Shown here: one piece after another, positions 18,506 to 28,831 of the stretch
How the letters are laid out: each line of letters opens with the position of its first letter
Numbering within the stretch: the stretch's first letter is position 1
NCBI GenBank assembly: GCA_018816735.1
Contig: JAHIVH010000052.1
Location: 44,131 to 108,130, forward strand
Length of the DNA: 64,000 bases
Source: Pseudomonadota bacterium
Lineage (GTDB): Bacteria; Desulfobacterota; Desulfobacteria; Desulfobacterales; JAHIVH01
Direction of reading: 5' to 3'
Notes under the pieces: model-generated
Databases searched by the model: none
What the model was told of the DNA's origin: nothing
The model's input: the letters and a program-made list of their open reading frames with translations, nothing else
Program-made: the position numbers and the translations under genes

Positions 18506-18707
18506 ATTCCCCCCATTATTATTGAAATTTTCGTTTCATAGACCGCTGAAACATTTCGGTGGTCGTGAATTCATAGAAGCATATTTCAGGGTTTGATAAA
18601 TCGCCCATATGGGGGACAAGGTATTTTTTTTGATTATTTTTTCAAAAGAAAGTTGAAAATCTGTGGGTAAATGGACGGATGAATCACGTGCCTTACCCTG
18701 ATTGTGT

Positions 18708-20504
18708 CTAAGAGGCTTCAACAATACCCTTGGGCAGATGAATGGAGAACGTACTCCCTTTTCCAAAAATACTTTTCACAGACACATGGCCCCCGTGGAG
18801 AGATGCGATGTGTTTCACGATTGAAAGGCCCAGGCCGGTTCCGCCGAGGTTTCGGCTTCGGGCTTTATCGACGCGGTAGAATCGTTCAAAAATGCGTTGA
18901 ATATGTTTTTCAGGAATTCCCTGGCCGTGGTCTTCTATGCGGATAAAAAGTCCGCCGGAATCATCCATGCCTGATGAAATGAGAATGCTTGTGTTTTCCG
19001 GGCTGTATTTGACGGCATTATCAATCAGGTTTACCAGTGCCTGCTCGATCAGGTGAGTGTCCAGTCTGGCCATGAGGCTGTCATCCACATTGAGTCCTAT
19101 GGAAATTTTTTTCTCATTGGCTTTTGACTGAATGACCTGAAGGGCAGTCTCGATAATCTCCCGGATATTCTTCAGTTCAAAGGAAGTGTTTTCTTTTTCT
19201 TCGTTTTTTTGTTCGATTCTGGCCAGAACAAGGAGATCTTCAAGTATCGAACTTAACCGGTTTACATGTTTCATAATGATGCCCAGAAAACGTTGCTTGT
19301 TTTCCGGCGTTTCATCATCGTTCCCTATTAATGTTTCCACAAAGCCTTTAATCGCCGTAAGGGGTGTTCGGATTTCATGGGAGACATTGGCAACAAAATC
19401 CTTCCGGATATTCTCGAGATTTCTGATCTGGGTCACATCATTCAATACGATCAGGGTTCCTATTCGTTTATCTGACGAATCTTTCAGGGGGGCACTTCTC
19501 GCATTGATGATGCTGTTTCCCAGATCATAGATCATAAAGTCGTCTTCTTCCTGTTTGGGGCTCGAAACAGTAAGATGAACGAATTTATGAAAATCAGGGT
19601 CTCTGATCACTTCCTGGATACTTCGCCCTTTAATGTTTTTCCGGCTGAGTTTTAAAATATCGAAGGCCGTCTGATTGATATTCAAAATATTCTCATCACG
19701 GTCAATACCGATAACCCCTTCTGACATGCTCGATAAAACAGCTTCAAATTCATTGCTCTGATTTTTTACAGCATCGATTCTTTCCTTGAGTTGAGCGGCC
19801 ATGCCGTTCATCGCACTTGCAAGTCCTGAAAATTCAGAAATATTGGGATCGTGAAGCCTGTGTTCCAGATCGCCTTCAGCAAATTTTGCCGCCCCTTTTT
19901 TCATATCTTCAATGGGTTTGCTGATCAGCTTTGAAATCAGAAGACTCAACAACGAGGCCATAACGGTTACCAGAAACCCAACCATCATTACCCGTGTTTT
20001 AACGGTTTGGATGGTCTGTGTGATGGATGTAATAGGGATAGATACTCTTAAAACCGAAATGACCGAATTGTTTTCAAGTATGGGCATGGCCACATACATC
20101 ATTTTTATTCTTAATGTTTCACTGTCTCTGATGGATGAGCCGCTTGTTCCTTCCAGAGCCGCAAGGATTTCCGGACGATTTTTATGGTTGTCCATCGTAG
20201 ATATGTTTTTTTCCGAGTCCCCGATAACGGTTCCATCCGGTGCAATAATGGTGATTCGCGTATCTGATGTTTTGCCAATTTGTTTGCAAAGGCCGTCTAC
20301 TGCCGCTGTATTGGGTGCGGCCAAGAGTTGATAAATATGGCCTTTTAACAGGTTGCCTCTGACCAGAAGATTTTTTTCCGTTGTTTTCAGAAAAAACTGC
20401 TCAATGAAGCTTGACGTGTAAAGTGATACCGCCACCAATGCGGTGCAGATAATGATAAAATAGGACGGATAAAGATGCCAGATGAGACGTGTTTTTTTTT
20501 TCAT
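18708..20504 (-). CDS. phoR: Phosphate regulon sensor histidine kinase PhoR
   Basis: HAMP, PAS, VSHEIRTPLTAIKGFVETL, HATPase GGTGLGLSIVKHIASLHGG; directly downstream of phoB. Confidence 0.9.
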   Translation of the reverse strand: MKKKTRLIWHLYPSYFIIICTALVAVSLYTSSFIEQFFLKTTEKNLLVRGNLLKGHIYQLLAAPNTAAVDGLCKQIGKTSDTRITIIAPDGTVIGDSEKNISTMDNHKNRPEILAALEGTSGSSIRDSETLRIKMMYVAMPILENNSVISVLRVSIPITSITQTIQTVKTRVMMVGFLVTVMASLLSLLISKLISKPIEDMKKGAAKFAEGDLEHRLHDPNISEFSGLASAMNGMAAQLKERIDAVKNQSNEFEAVLSSMSEGVIGIDRDENILNINQTAFDILKLSRKNIKGRSIQEVIRDPDFHKFVHLTVSSPKQEEDDFMIYDLGNSIINARSAPLKDSSDKRIGTLIVLNDVTQIRNLENIRKDFVANVSHEIRTPLTAIKGFVETLIGNDDETPENKQRFLGIIMKHVNRLSSILEDLLVLARIEQKNEEKENTSFELKNIREIIETALQVIQSKANEKKISIGLNVDDSLMARLDTHLIEQALVNLIDNAVKYSPENTSILISSGMDDSGGLFIRIEDHGQGIPEKHIQRIFERFYRVDKARSRNLGGTGLGLSIVKHIASLHGGHVSVKSIFGKGSTFSIHLPKGIVEAS

Positions 20505-21193
20505 GATTGATCTTCCGTAAACCGATATCCAACCCCTCTGACGGTTTCGATATATTTGCCATACTCGCCAAGTTTCTTTCGGATTCCTGCGACCTGGACA
20601 TCAACGCTTCGATCGGTTACAGCATATCCTTCACCCCGAACGGCGTCAACAATTTGATTTCTGCTGAATACCCATCCGGGATTATTGGCCAGAAACTGAA
20701 GGATTTGAAATTCGGTGTATGTCAAATCCACAGTCGTACCATGAACAGTGACTTCTCTTCTACCCGAATCAATCAGGAATCCATGCACATCAATAATATA
20801 GTCTTTATCATTGGGACTTTTGTCCTTTCTTCTTAAAACGCTTTTAATCCTTGCAGTAAGGACCTTTGGTGAAAATGGCTTTGTCATATAGTCATCCGCA
20901 CCCAATTCCAAACCGGTCACAATATCGGATTCTTCTCCTTTGGCAGTGAGCATGATTATAGGCACATGTTCGGTCTTTGTATTTTTTTTCAGTTTTTTAG
21001 CGACTTCCAGGCCGTCAATCCCGGGAAGCATGAGGTCTAGAAGAATTATATCAAAAGAGGTTGAACCGGCAATCTTGACCGCATTTTCTCCTGAAGTGGC
21101 ACATGTAACAGCGTAACCATCCTTTTCCAGATTATATTTGATAAGCTCCAGAATATCTTCTTCGTCATCAACAACAAGTATTTTTTTTACCAT
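20501..21193 (-). CDS. phoB: Phosphate regulon response regulator PhoB
   Basis: Receiver domain (VDDEEDI, LLDLMLPG, TAKGEESD) and OmpR/PhoB wHTH. Confidence 0.9.
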   Translation of the reverse strand: MVKKILVVDDEEDILELIKYNLEKDGYAVTCATSGENAVKIAGSTSFDIILLDLMLPGIDGLEVAKKLKKNTKTEHVPIIMLTAKGEESDIVTGLELGADDYMTKPFSPKVLTARIKSVLRRKDKSPNDKDYIIDVHGFLIDSGRREVTVHGTTVDLTYTEFQILQFLANNPGWVFSRNQIVDAVRGEGYAVTDRSVDVQVAGIRKKLGEYGKYIETVRGVGYRFTEDQS

Positions 21194-21254
21194 AGCGATT
21201 ACTTCAACACATTTGGGTTAGGGTCATCTATTTGACATGGACGTTTGATCCTTC

Positions 21255-21962
21255 TCATGCCGTCTTTCCATCATTGCCAGGGTCCAGGTTTTTACCATGT
21301 CTGACGATTTCACCTTCAACCAGATAAATGACTTCTTCCGCGATATTGGTTGCATGGTCTGCAATCCTTTCAAGGTGTCGTGAAATCAGGAGAAGGTTAA
21401 TCAGATATCCGATAATATTTGAATTTTCTGCCATTGCCTGTTTTATTTGATCATAGGCTGTTTTTTTAATCATGTCCACGTCGTCATCCTGAATAAGCAC
21501 CTTAAATGCCAGATCGATGTCAAGGTTCACAAATGCATCCAGACTCATTTTAAGCATGTTCTGGGCTTTGGCAGACATGATTGAATAGTCGAAGTCGAAC
21601 GATTTGCCATGCTTGGCCATTACTTCGACTCTCTGGGCAACGTTTACGGCCTCATCACCGATCCTTTCCAGCTCACCGTTTATTTTAATGACAGAGATGA
21701 GAAATCTCAAATCCACAGCTACCGGTTGATGGAGCGCCAGAATTTTCAGGCATTCCTCTTCGATTTCCACTTCCATGGCATCCACTTCATGGTCAGCCTG
21801 AACAACTTGCCGAGCCATTTCAGCGTCTCTTTCATAAATGGATTGGGATGCCATTCTAACACGCTCTTCTACCATCGCGCCCAGTGTCAGAATGGATTTT
21901 TTGATTTTCGTCAATTCTTTTTGTAAATGTATAGACATAAAAATCCTTTCAAAATCATCCAA
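21255..21962 (-). CDS. phoU: Phosphate signalling complex protein PhoU
   Basis: Two PhoU-type repeats ([33 protein letters not shown]). Confidence 0.95.
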   Translation of the reverse strand: MDDFERIFMSIHLQKELTKIKKSILTLGAMVEERVRMASQSIYERDAEMARQVVQADHEVDAMEVEIEEECLKILALHQPVAVDLRFLISVIKINGELERIGDEAVNVAQRVEVMAKHGKSFDFDYSIMSAKAQNMLKMSLDAFVNLDIDLAFKVLIQDDDVDMIKKTAYDQIKQAMAENSNIIGYLINLLLISRHLERIADHATNIAEEVIYLVEGEIVRHGKNLDPGNDGKTA

Positions 21963-22728
21963 AACGGCCTGTGATATATTGCTCTGTCTTTTTTTTGGCT
22001 GGTTTTGTAAAAATGGTGTCTGTTTCCCCTGCCTCTATCAGCTTGCCCATATAGAAGAATGCCGTGATATCAGATGTCCTGGCCGCCTGCTGCATATTGT
22101 GCGTGACAATGATAATGGTAAATGTCTCTTTCAATTGATGAATGAGTTCTTCTATTTTCTGGGTGGCAATCGGGTCCAGCGCCGAGCAGGGTTCATCCAT
22201 CAGAAGAACCTCCGGTTCCACGGCAAGGGCACGCGCAATACAAAGCCTTTGCTGCTGGCCACCTGAGAGGCCAAGCGCCGAATCATGCAGCCGGTCTTTC
22301 ACTTCATCCCAGAGAGCAGCCTGTTTGATGCTTTTTTCAACGCGTTCGGCAATTGAATTTTTATCCTTCATTCCGTTGACTTTCAATCCATAAGCAACGT
22401 TTTCAAATATCGTTTTGGGAAAGGGGTTTGGTTTCTGAAATACCATGCCGATGCGTCTTCTTAAATGGACCACATCAACGGACGGTGCATAAATATCGCT
22501 ATCATCTATGTTCACATGCCCTTCCACCCGTATGCCGGGAATCAGATCGTTCATGCGGTTCAAGCACCTTAAAAAGGTACTTTTGCCACATCCGGATGGT
22601 CCGATCAAAGCAGTTACCTGATTAAGCCGGAAGTCAATCGATATCGAATCAAGGGCCTTGAATTTTCCATAATAGAAATTCAGTTCCCTGGATGTGATTT
22701 TAGGTTTTTCGTTCATTTTATATTCCAT
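21955..22728 (-). CDS. pstB: Phosphate ABC transporter ATP-binding protein PstB
   Basis: [59 protein letters not shown]. Confidence 0.97.
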   Translation of the reverse strand: MEYKMNEKPKITSRELNFYYGKFKALDSISIDFRLNQVTALIGPSGCGKSTFLRCLNRMNDLIPGIRVEGHVNIDDSDIYAPSVDVVHLRRRIGMVFQKPNPFPKTIFENVAYGLKVNGMKDKNSIAERVEKSIKQAALWDEVKDRLHDSALGLSGGQQQRLCIARALAVEPEVLLMDEPCSALDPIATQKIEELIHQLKETFTIIIVTHNMQQAARTSDITAFFYMGKLIEAGETDTIFTKPAKKKTEQYITGRFG

Positions 22729-22741
22729 CGTAACTGATTTT

Positions 22742-23593
22742 TTATTGCCGCATTTTTCTTCTGAGTCTTGCCCGCATAATAATCGCGATGATGTTCATTC
22801 CCAGCACGAGGCCTATCAGCACCAGTGCTGTGCCATATTGAAGGGGACGGGTGGTTTCTATTTCCGCACCTGCAGTTGCCAGTACATAAATATGATAAGG
22901 TAATGCCATAATTTCATCAAAAATGGAAGTCGGCAGATTGGGTGAGAAATAAACCGCTGCCGTAAACATGATCGGTGCTGTTTCACCTGCTGCGCGGCTG
23001 ATTCCCAGAATGCCCCCTGTTAAAATACCGGGCATGGCTGCAGGCAATACAACTCTCATGATGGTTTGAAGTTTTGTTGCTCCCAGGCCCAAAGATGCTT
23101 CACGATATGTATCCGGAACCGCCTTGAGCGCTTCTTCGGTTGAGCCTATAATTACCGGTAGAGACATCACGGCCAGCGTCAGCGCACCTGCTAAAATCGA
23201 TACCCCCATTTTGAGATAAATGACAAAGAAGGCCAGACCGAACAGGCCGAATACCACCGATGGCACCCCGGCAAGATTGTTTATTCCCAGGCGAATGATT
23301 CGTAATGCACGGCCTTTTGCGGCATATTCATTGAGATAAATGGCAGAGGCAACCCCAATGGGGAAGGCGATTACAATTGATCCTAGGGCAAGACACAGGG
23401 TGCCTATGATACAAGGGAGAATTCCCCCTTTGGTCATGGAATCCATGGGTGGTTTGGTTAAAAATTCCCATGAGATGGCTTTCCATCCGTTTGCAAGCAT
23501 GAAATAGATGATGATGGCAAGTGCCGCGGCATTTATAAATGCCGCGAACCGGAAAAGCAAAAAAAACGTCTGCTGGGTGATTTTCCGTTTCAT
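22742..23593 (-). CDS. pstA: Phosphate ABC transporter permease PstA
   Basis: Gene order and [44 protein letters not shown]. Confidence 0.95.
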   Translation of the reverse strand: MKRKITQQTFFLLFRFAAFINAAALAIIIYFMLANGWKAISWEFLTKPPMDSMTKGGILPCIIGTLCLALGSIVIAFPIGVASAIYLNEYAAKGRALRIIRLGINNLAGVPSVVFGLFGLAFFVIYLKMGVSILAGALTLAVMSLPVIIGSTEEALKAVPDTYREASLGLGATKLQTIMRVVLPAAMPGILTGGILGISRAAGETAPIMFTAAVYFSPNLPTSIFDEIMALPYHIYVLATAGAEIETTRPLQYGTALVLIGLVLGMNIIAIIMRARLRRKMRQ

Positions 23594-24486
23594 AAGGTCG
23601 CATCCCCAACTTGCCTGTATTTATATGAAATATGATCGGCGATCAGATTGAATAAGAATGTAAAAATAAAAAGGACAATGCCAGTGGCAAACAGGGCGTG
23701 GTAATGATCGCCTCTGTACGGGGCTTCGGCCATTTCAGCGGCTATGCTTGCAGGAAGCGGTCTGACCGGATCAAATATGGAGCTGGGAACCATGGCTGCT
23801 CCGCCTGCAACCATCAGCACAACCATTGTTTCTCCTATGGCACGGGACATGCCTAAAATAATGGCTGTGCTGATGCCTGAAAGTGACGCAGGAATCGTTA
23901 CCCGGATGATCGTTTCAAGAGGTGTTGCTCCCAAAGCGAGGGAGGCCTCTTTTAAGCTGGAGGGTACACTGTAAAGGGCATCTTCAGAAATGCTGCAAAT
24001 CGTCGGTACCGACATGAAAGCGAGCATTAATGAGGCATTAAACATATTAAGGCCGGTTGCAATGCCAAACGTTTCCTGAAGAAACGGCGCCACAAGAACC
24101 ATTCCGAAAAAACCGATGACCACCGATGGCAGGGATGCCAGAAGTTCCACAACCGGTTTTACAATTTCCCTGACCCGGAAAGATGCAATTTCAGCAAGGT
24201 AAATGGCTGTCATGACACCCAGGGGGATTGAAATGATAGCGGAAATGAAGGTGACGGACAGAGACCCCATGATCAGTGGAAAAATACCGAAATCAGCGGG
24301 GTCAGATGTGGGATACCAGTAGTCTCCAAAAATAAAGGCCCTGATGCTGACTTTTTTTAAAATAGGCAGCCCTTCCGTAAAGAGAAAGATTGTAATCATC
24401 AAAAGAACGGCAACAGATGTTGTTGCGATAATAAAAAACACATATCGCATGAATTGTTCTTTTAATTTAGAGCTGGAAATGATCAT
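23590..24486 (-). CDS. pstC: Phosphate ABC transporter permease PstC
   Basis: ELLASLPSVVIGFFGM, ALYSVPSSLKEASLALGATPLETI. Confidence 0.95.
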   Translation of the reverse strand: MIISSSKLKEQFMRYVFFIIATTSVAVLLMITIFLFTEGLPILKKVSIRAFIFGDYWYPTSDPADFGIFPLIMGSLSVTFISAIISIPLGVMTAIYLAEIASFRVREIVKPVVELLASLPSVVIGFFGMVLVAPFLQETFGIATGLNMFNASLMLAFMSVPTICSISEDALYSVPSSLKEASLALGATPLETIIRVTIPASLSGISTAIILGMSRAIGETMVVLMVAGGAAMVPSSIFDPVRPLPASIAAEMAEAPYRGDHYHALFATGIVLFIFTFLFNLIADHISYKYRQVGDATL

Positions 24487-24589
24487 TGCTATAGCTGCCT
24501 TTTGATCTGAAACCTAAACATTAAAATTTTGTTCTAAGGTCTGGATTATCGCCTCTCCCAGTTGTCTGGAAGAGGTTTGATAGTGTCAA

Positions 24590-25411
24590 TCAATACAAAG
24601 GAACAAATCCAGCGTCTTTTACTAGCTTTTGACCTTTTTCCGGATGAACGACATAATTCATGAATTTAGCCAGTTCGCCGGCAGGCCACTTGTTGGTAAA
24701 CATGTAAAGCGGTCTGCTTATCGGGAAAGTTCCGTCAAGTGTCGTCTCAGGAGAGCCAGCGATGTTTCCGACGGAAAGCGCCTTGACACTTTTATCAAGA
24801 TACCCCAGGCCGATATAACCGAGAGCATTCTTGTTTTTGCTTACAGCCTGGGCTACAGCACCATTTGATGCCTGAAGAAGCGCGCCGGGAAACACTCTTT
24901 CATTTTTCATGATTTTTTCTTCCCAGACTTCATAGGTTCCGGATGAGGTGTCTCTGGATATAACAACAATTTTGAGATCCGCGCCGCCAACCTGATTCCA
25001 GTTCGTCACTTCACCTTTATATATGGCTTTGAGCTGGTTCATAGTCAGATCTTTTATTGGGTTCGACGGGTGTACAACAGGGATGATACAGTCGTAGGCA
25101 ACGCTGAAAGGCACAGGATATTGTCCTTTTTCAACAGCCATTGTCACTTCACTATCCTTGATAAAGCGTGAGCTGTCTGCAATGTCGGTTGTGCCGTCAA
25201 CGATGGCTTTAATGCCATTCCCGGAGCCACCGCCTGAGATACTGATTTTAACGTCCGGATAGAGTGCCATATAGGCTTCTGCCACTTTCTGGGCAATGGG
25301 AAGTACGGTGGTTGATCCCTTGATAACGATGTTTTCCGCCCATGACAAGCTGGTGCTGATGATAAAGGTCATAAAAACAACCCATAATGTCAGTCTGTTT
25401 TTGTGTTTCAT
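24590..25411 (-). CDS. pstS: Phosphate ABC transporter substrate-binding protein PstS
   Basis: KGSTTVLPIAQ, SGGGSGNGIKAIVDGTTDIADSSR, SRDTSSGTYEVWEE. Confidence 0.95.
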   Translation of the reverse strand: MKHKNRLTLWVVFMTFIISTSLSWAENIVIKGSTTVLPIAQKVAEAYMALYPDVKISISGGGSGNGIKAIVDGTTDIADSSRFIKDSEVTMAVEKGQYPVPFSVAYDCIIPVVHPSNPIKDLTMNQLKAIYKGEVTNWNQVGGADLKIVVISRDTSSGTYEVWEEKIMKNERVFPGALLQASNGAVAQAVSKNKNALGYIGLGYLDKSVKALSVGNIAGSPETTLDGTFPISRPLYMFTNKWPAGELAKFMNYVVHPEKGQKLVKDAGFVPLY

Positions 25412-25471
25412 TTTTTTATCTCCTTTATGTGTTTAGGTATTGTTAATTGTTAGAGCAATTTATATGTAATT

Positions 25472-25490
25472 TGTTAGAATTGTGTTAGAA
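25472..25490 (-). promoter_or_regulatory. Candidate Pho box upstream of pstS
   Basis: Two TTCTAACA copies on the minus strand with exact 11-bp period (25472..25479 and 25483..25490); a third CTAACA nearby (25448..25455). Confidence 0.55.
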
Positions 25491-25506
25491 AACGGTTAAT
25501 TTATTA

Positions 25507-26631
25507 TTAGAATACATATTGGCATTGAACAAAGACTTCATCACAGTCATTGTCTTTCTTGCCATCGAGATTCTTGCCCACACGGTAGGTGGTCTGAATT
25601 TTAATATCGTGCCCCTCAATAAAATAATTGGCACCGCCTGAGATACGCGTCCAGGGTTCGTCATAATTATCGGCATTCTGGTTCTCATATCCGGCAACCA
25701 CTTCAACGTTGATCGGGGAGATCATATAACCGGTTTCAACAGCATAATTGGTAAGCGTGGTTTCACTATCTTCATAAAGACCTGAAGTGATATTATCATC
25801 CATCAGTTTGGAGGTAAAGCTATTATATTCCAGATCCACTGAAAAGCCAGACCCTCTTAATGCAGCACTCAATTCAAAGCCGGTTATGGTGTCCACATCA
25901 TTTTTCGTTCTTGACGGATCTATATTATCTTTGTCATTTTGCCAGGTGAATGCGGCAAATCCGATAGCGGATTTTATTGCTCTGTCAAAGTCGCCCTGGG
26001 AAAATTTCATGTGGCCCATAGGGAAAAAATCGATTCGTCCACCAGCCATCAAACCTTCACTCCAGTCGTCACCCGCTTCTGTTTGAACCACGCTGTCAAA
26101 ATCGAGCTTTTTATTGTCCGGATCCACAGTACCCATACAAAGGGACGCACCCCAGGCAAGTTTTTTTTCCATGGCGTTTCCTTTTAAATGCACACCTGTC
26201 TGCTTATCAGGGGTTCCATAATTATGGTCGCCAACAAATGTTCTTTCGACGAGCTGTTGTGTTTTTGAGGAAGTCAGCAGTTCTCTTGAAAAAGGAAAAT
26301 CATGGTTTCCAATAATGATATCAAAGTATTCCAAACCTGAGTAGGCCATGTAGGCATCTTTTACTGCAAATTCGTTTTTTCCCATATCCCACTCAAATTT
26401 GCCTTTCCAGTTTTTATGCACGCTGCCTTCTATATAAGGACGGAATCGTCTGAATAAAAGTGTTTCTTCGCTTGGTCCTTCTTCAGGGGTCATCGTATAA
26501 TGCTGCAGCTGAATTCTCCCTCCTATGTTGAGATATTTATCACCATCCTTATAGGTTACACCTGCAAATGAAGGCATTGCAGTAATCAGGCAGGCGATGG
26601 CCAGTATTACGATCAATGGCATTGATTTCAT
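25507..26631 (-). CDS. Phosphate-selective porin O/P-like outer-membrane protein
   Basis: Signal peptide, GGRIQLQHY, ...FRRFRPYIEGSVHKNWKGKFEWDMG, C-terminal VQCQYVF; next to pst operon. Confidence 0.85.
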   Translation of the reverse strand: MKSMPLIVILAIACLITAMPSFAGVTYKDGDKYLNIGGRIQLQHYTMTPEEGPSEETLLFRRFRPYIEGSVHKNWKGKFEWDMGKNEFAVKDAYMAYSGLEYFDIIIGNHDFPFSRELLTSSKTQQLVERTFVGDHNYGTPDKQTGVHLKGNAMEKKLAWGASLCMGTVDPDNKKLDFDSVVQTEAGDDWSEGLMAGGRIDFFPMGHMKFSQGDFDRAIKSAIGFAAFTWQNDKDNIDPSRTKNDVDTITGFELSAALRGSGFSVDLEYNSFTSKLMDDNITSGLYEDSETTLTNYAVETGYMISPINVEVVAGYENQNADNYDEPWTRISGGANYFIEGHDIKIQTTYRVGKNLDGKKDNDCDEVFVQCQYVF

Positions 26632-27122
26632 GATTATGTCGTTCCTTTTTGTTGTTGGTTATTTTATTGGCCCAGAATAATTTTGTTATCTGGGATTAAA
26701 ATGATTTGAAATAGAAATTCATCAGCCTCTTTCCCCGTATTATCAAATTTGCAACCACCTCCCTCAAAAATTGTGTAAATTTCAAATTAAGTTTGGTGAG
26801 TCGTATGAAAAAATTGTTAAGGAGTGATGTGGGAAAGATTAGAATCCTATTAAAATTGAAGGGGGACGGATTAATTTGAAAAACATGTTACGATTTTATA
26901 TAAAACTAACACAGACTGAATATTTCCCTAATATCGTACGTTTACTTTCTTAAGTAAAACGAGCCGTATCCGGTAACCATAACACTCTTGCCTTTCATTA
27001 AATTCAATCTTTGATTTTAACACATTTTTAACGGAATGCTCATTTGTTTTGAATAGAGTCATCGTAGAGAATAGAGAGAAGAAGTAAACGATTGGCAAAT
27101 TTAAAAAGTGGAGAATCGAAAA

Positions 27123-27242
27123 ATGGTGTATATGCTGTTGCTGGCCATCCTGACATTCATCACAACCGGTTGTTCTTACCTGGTTGCATTAAAATTGATT
27201 GACTCGACAAATGACCTGGAACTGCCTTTTTCCGATGAATGA
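27123..27242 (+). CDS. Short putative lipoprotein (39 aa)
   Basis: MVYMLLLAILTFITTGCSYLVALKLIDSTNDLELPFSDE; lipobox-like TTGC; not in the supplied ORF track because of length. Confidence 0.3.
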   Translation: MVYMLLLAILTFITTGCSYLVALKLIDSTNDLELPFSDE

Positions 27243-27297
27243 CGCCATGTTCATTCACAGAGATAACTTTCTACAAATTGGCGCGTGTGTTGAGTGC

Positions 27298-27876
27298 TTA
27301 TCTGGTAGTTGTCATTATTCTTCTACCGACTTTCGGTGCGTAGGGCCAATTGGTGAGCGGTGTCACAATCACGCCTTTTTTCGAAACACAATGAATCATT
27401 TCTGTTTTACTGATCATGATTCCCACATGGTCAACCCCTTTACGCCTCATGGAGATATCGAAGAATACGAGATCGCCTGCCAGAAGATCATTGGTTGGAA
27501 TTCGTCTCCCCACCTCTGCCTGTTTTCTGGCGGTTCGGGGAAGTGTGATTCCTGCTTGTTCAAAAACCATTTTGGAAAATGCCGAGCAGTCCATTCCTTT
27601 TTTAGTCGATTCGCCACCAAACCGGTATGGAATTTTACCTGCATAGGCGATGGCTATATCAGGAATTTTTGGAGTGGTTGTAGGCGCATTTTTCGGGGTC
27701 AATTGACCCATGGGTTTTTTGTGATTGTCTTTTTGGACATTCTGCATGTTGTGCGGCGGTGGCATGGAACTGCCGGACGCAGTGGGCAGTATGGGTACAA
27801 TATAGATTGTCAGAAAGAAAAGAACAGCCGGTTTGTAAAGATTCAGGTGTTGTTTTGTCCGTAACAAATGCCACAT
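27298..27876 (-). CDS. NlpC/P60 family peptidase
   Basis: MDCSAFSKMVFEQAGITLPRTARKQAEVG, GDLVFF, VDHVGIMIS, HCVSKKGV. Confidence 0.9.
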   Translation of the reverse strand: MWHLLRTKQHLNLYKPAVLFFLTIYIVPILPTASGSSMPPPHNMQNVQKDNHKKPMGQLTPKNAPTTTPKIPDIAIAYAGKIPYRFGGESTKKGMDCSAFSKMVFEQAGITLPRTARKQAEVGRRIPTNDLLAGDLVFFDISMRRKGVDHVGIMISKTEMIHCVSKKGVIVTPLTNWPYAPKVGRRIMTTTR

Positions 27877-28002
27877 GTCGCCCTCCTGTGGAAGAAGTTT
27901 TTAAAAACAATATACAGGCAGCCTGTGTTCAGACCGTTGTTCTCTCGGAGCTGGCCTGAACGGTTTTGGCAGTAAAGTCAGCAATTCATTTCGAGGCGCG
28001 AT

Positions 28003-28788
28003 TCATTTCAATTCTATATTGAACAACCGGCAGGTATTGTCCCATAGTTTTTCAGCGAGTACCTCAGGGTGTTCATTTTTAATTTCAGCCAATTTCAGAA
28101 AGGTGGACTGCACAAACGCCGGTTCATTTCGTCGCGTCTGGTTTTTTTCAGGGGCCGGCGTAAGGTACGGGGCGTCAGTCTCGATCAGTATCCGCTCGTC
28201 CGGAATGTAGTTGCAGAGTTTTCTCAAATCTACACCACGGGTTTTAATGGTGAGGATGCCTGTGATGCCGATATAGAGGCCAAGGGAAAGATAGGTTTCC
28301 AGTTCTTTTCTGGTTCCGCTGAAACAATGCACCACACCTTTATTTTCAGGTCTGAAATTTGCTTTCAGGATATCCAAAAAACGTCCGTTGGAGTCTCGTT
28401 CATGAAAAATGAGCGGCAGGCCAAGTTCGTCAGCTGCCTCAAGTTGTCTGATCAAACATTTTTCCTGGACCTCTTTCGGGGAAAACATCCGGTTGAAATC
28501 GAGTCCTGTTTCTCCCCAGGCTCTCACCTTTGGATTCCTGGCAAGGATTTTCAATTGATTGATGATGTCATCCGAACATGCCTTGGCGTCATGGGGATGA
28601 ATGCCTACGGATGCATAAATGTTGCCTCTGGTTTCAGCTATCGCTATGGCTTGTTTTGCTGTTTCGAGGGTGACGCCTGCTATCAGGGCGGCATGCACAT
28701 CTCTTTCTTTCATACGCGTGAATACGTTATCCAGGTCCTTGTCAAAAGATGGATCGTCAAGATGGCAGTGGCTATCGAATAATTTCAT
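28003..28788 (-). CDS. TatD family hydrolase
   Basis: LFDSHCHLDDPSFD, GIHPHDA, GETGLDF, IFHERDSNG, LIETDAPYLTP. Confidence 0.95.
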   Translation of the reverse strand: MKLFDSHCHLDDPSFDKDLDNVFTRMKERDVHAALIAGVTLETAKQAIAIAETRGNIYASVGIHPHDAKACSDDIINQLKILARNPKVRAWGETGLDFNRMFSPKEVQEKCLIRQLEAADELGLPLIFHERDSNGRFLDILKANFRPENKGVVHCFSGTRKELETYLSLGLYIGITGILTIKTRGVDLRKLCNYIPDERILIETDAPYLTPAPEKNQTRRNEPAFVQSTFLKLAEIKNEHPEVLAEKLWDNTCRLFNIELK

Positions 28789-28831
28789 CGATCATCCTTT
28801 CTTCTTTCAGCATAAAGTGAACTACAATATA

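Noticed and set aside
28069-28782. 237-aa ORF on the plus strand
   Set aside because: Fully antisense to the well-supported TatD-family gene.
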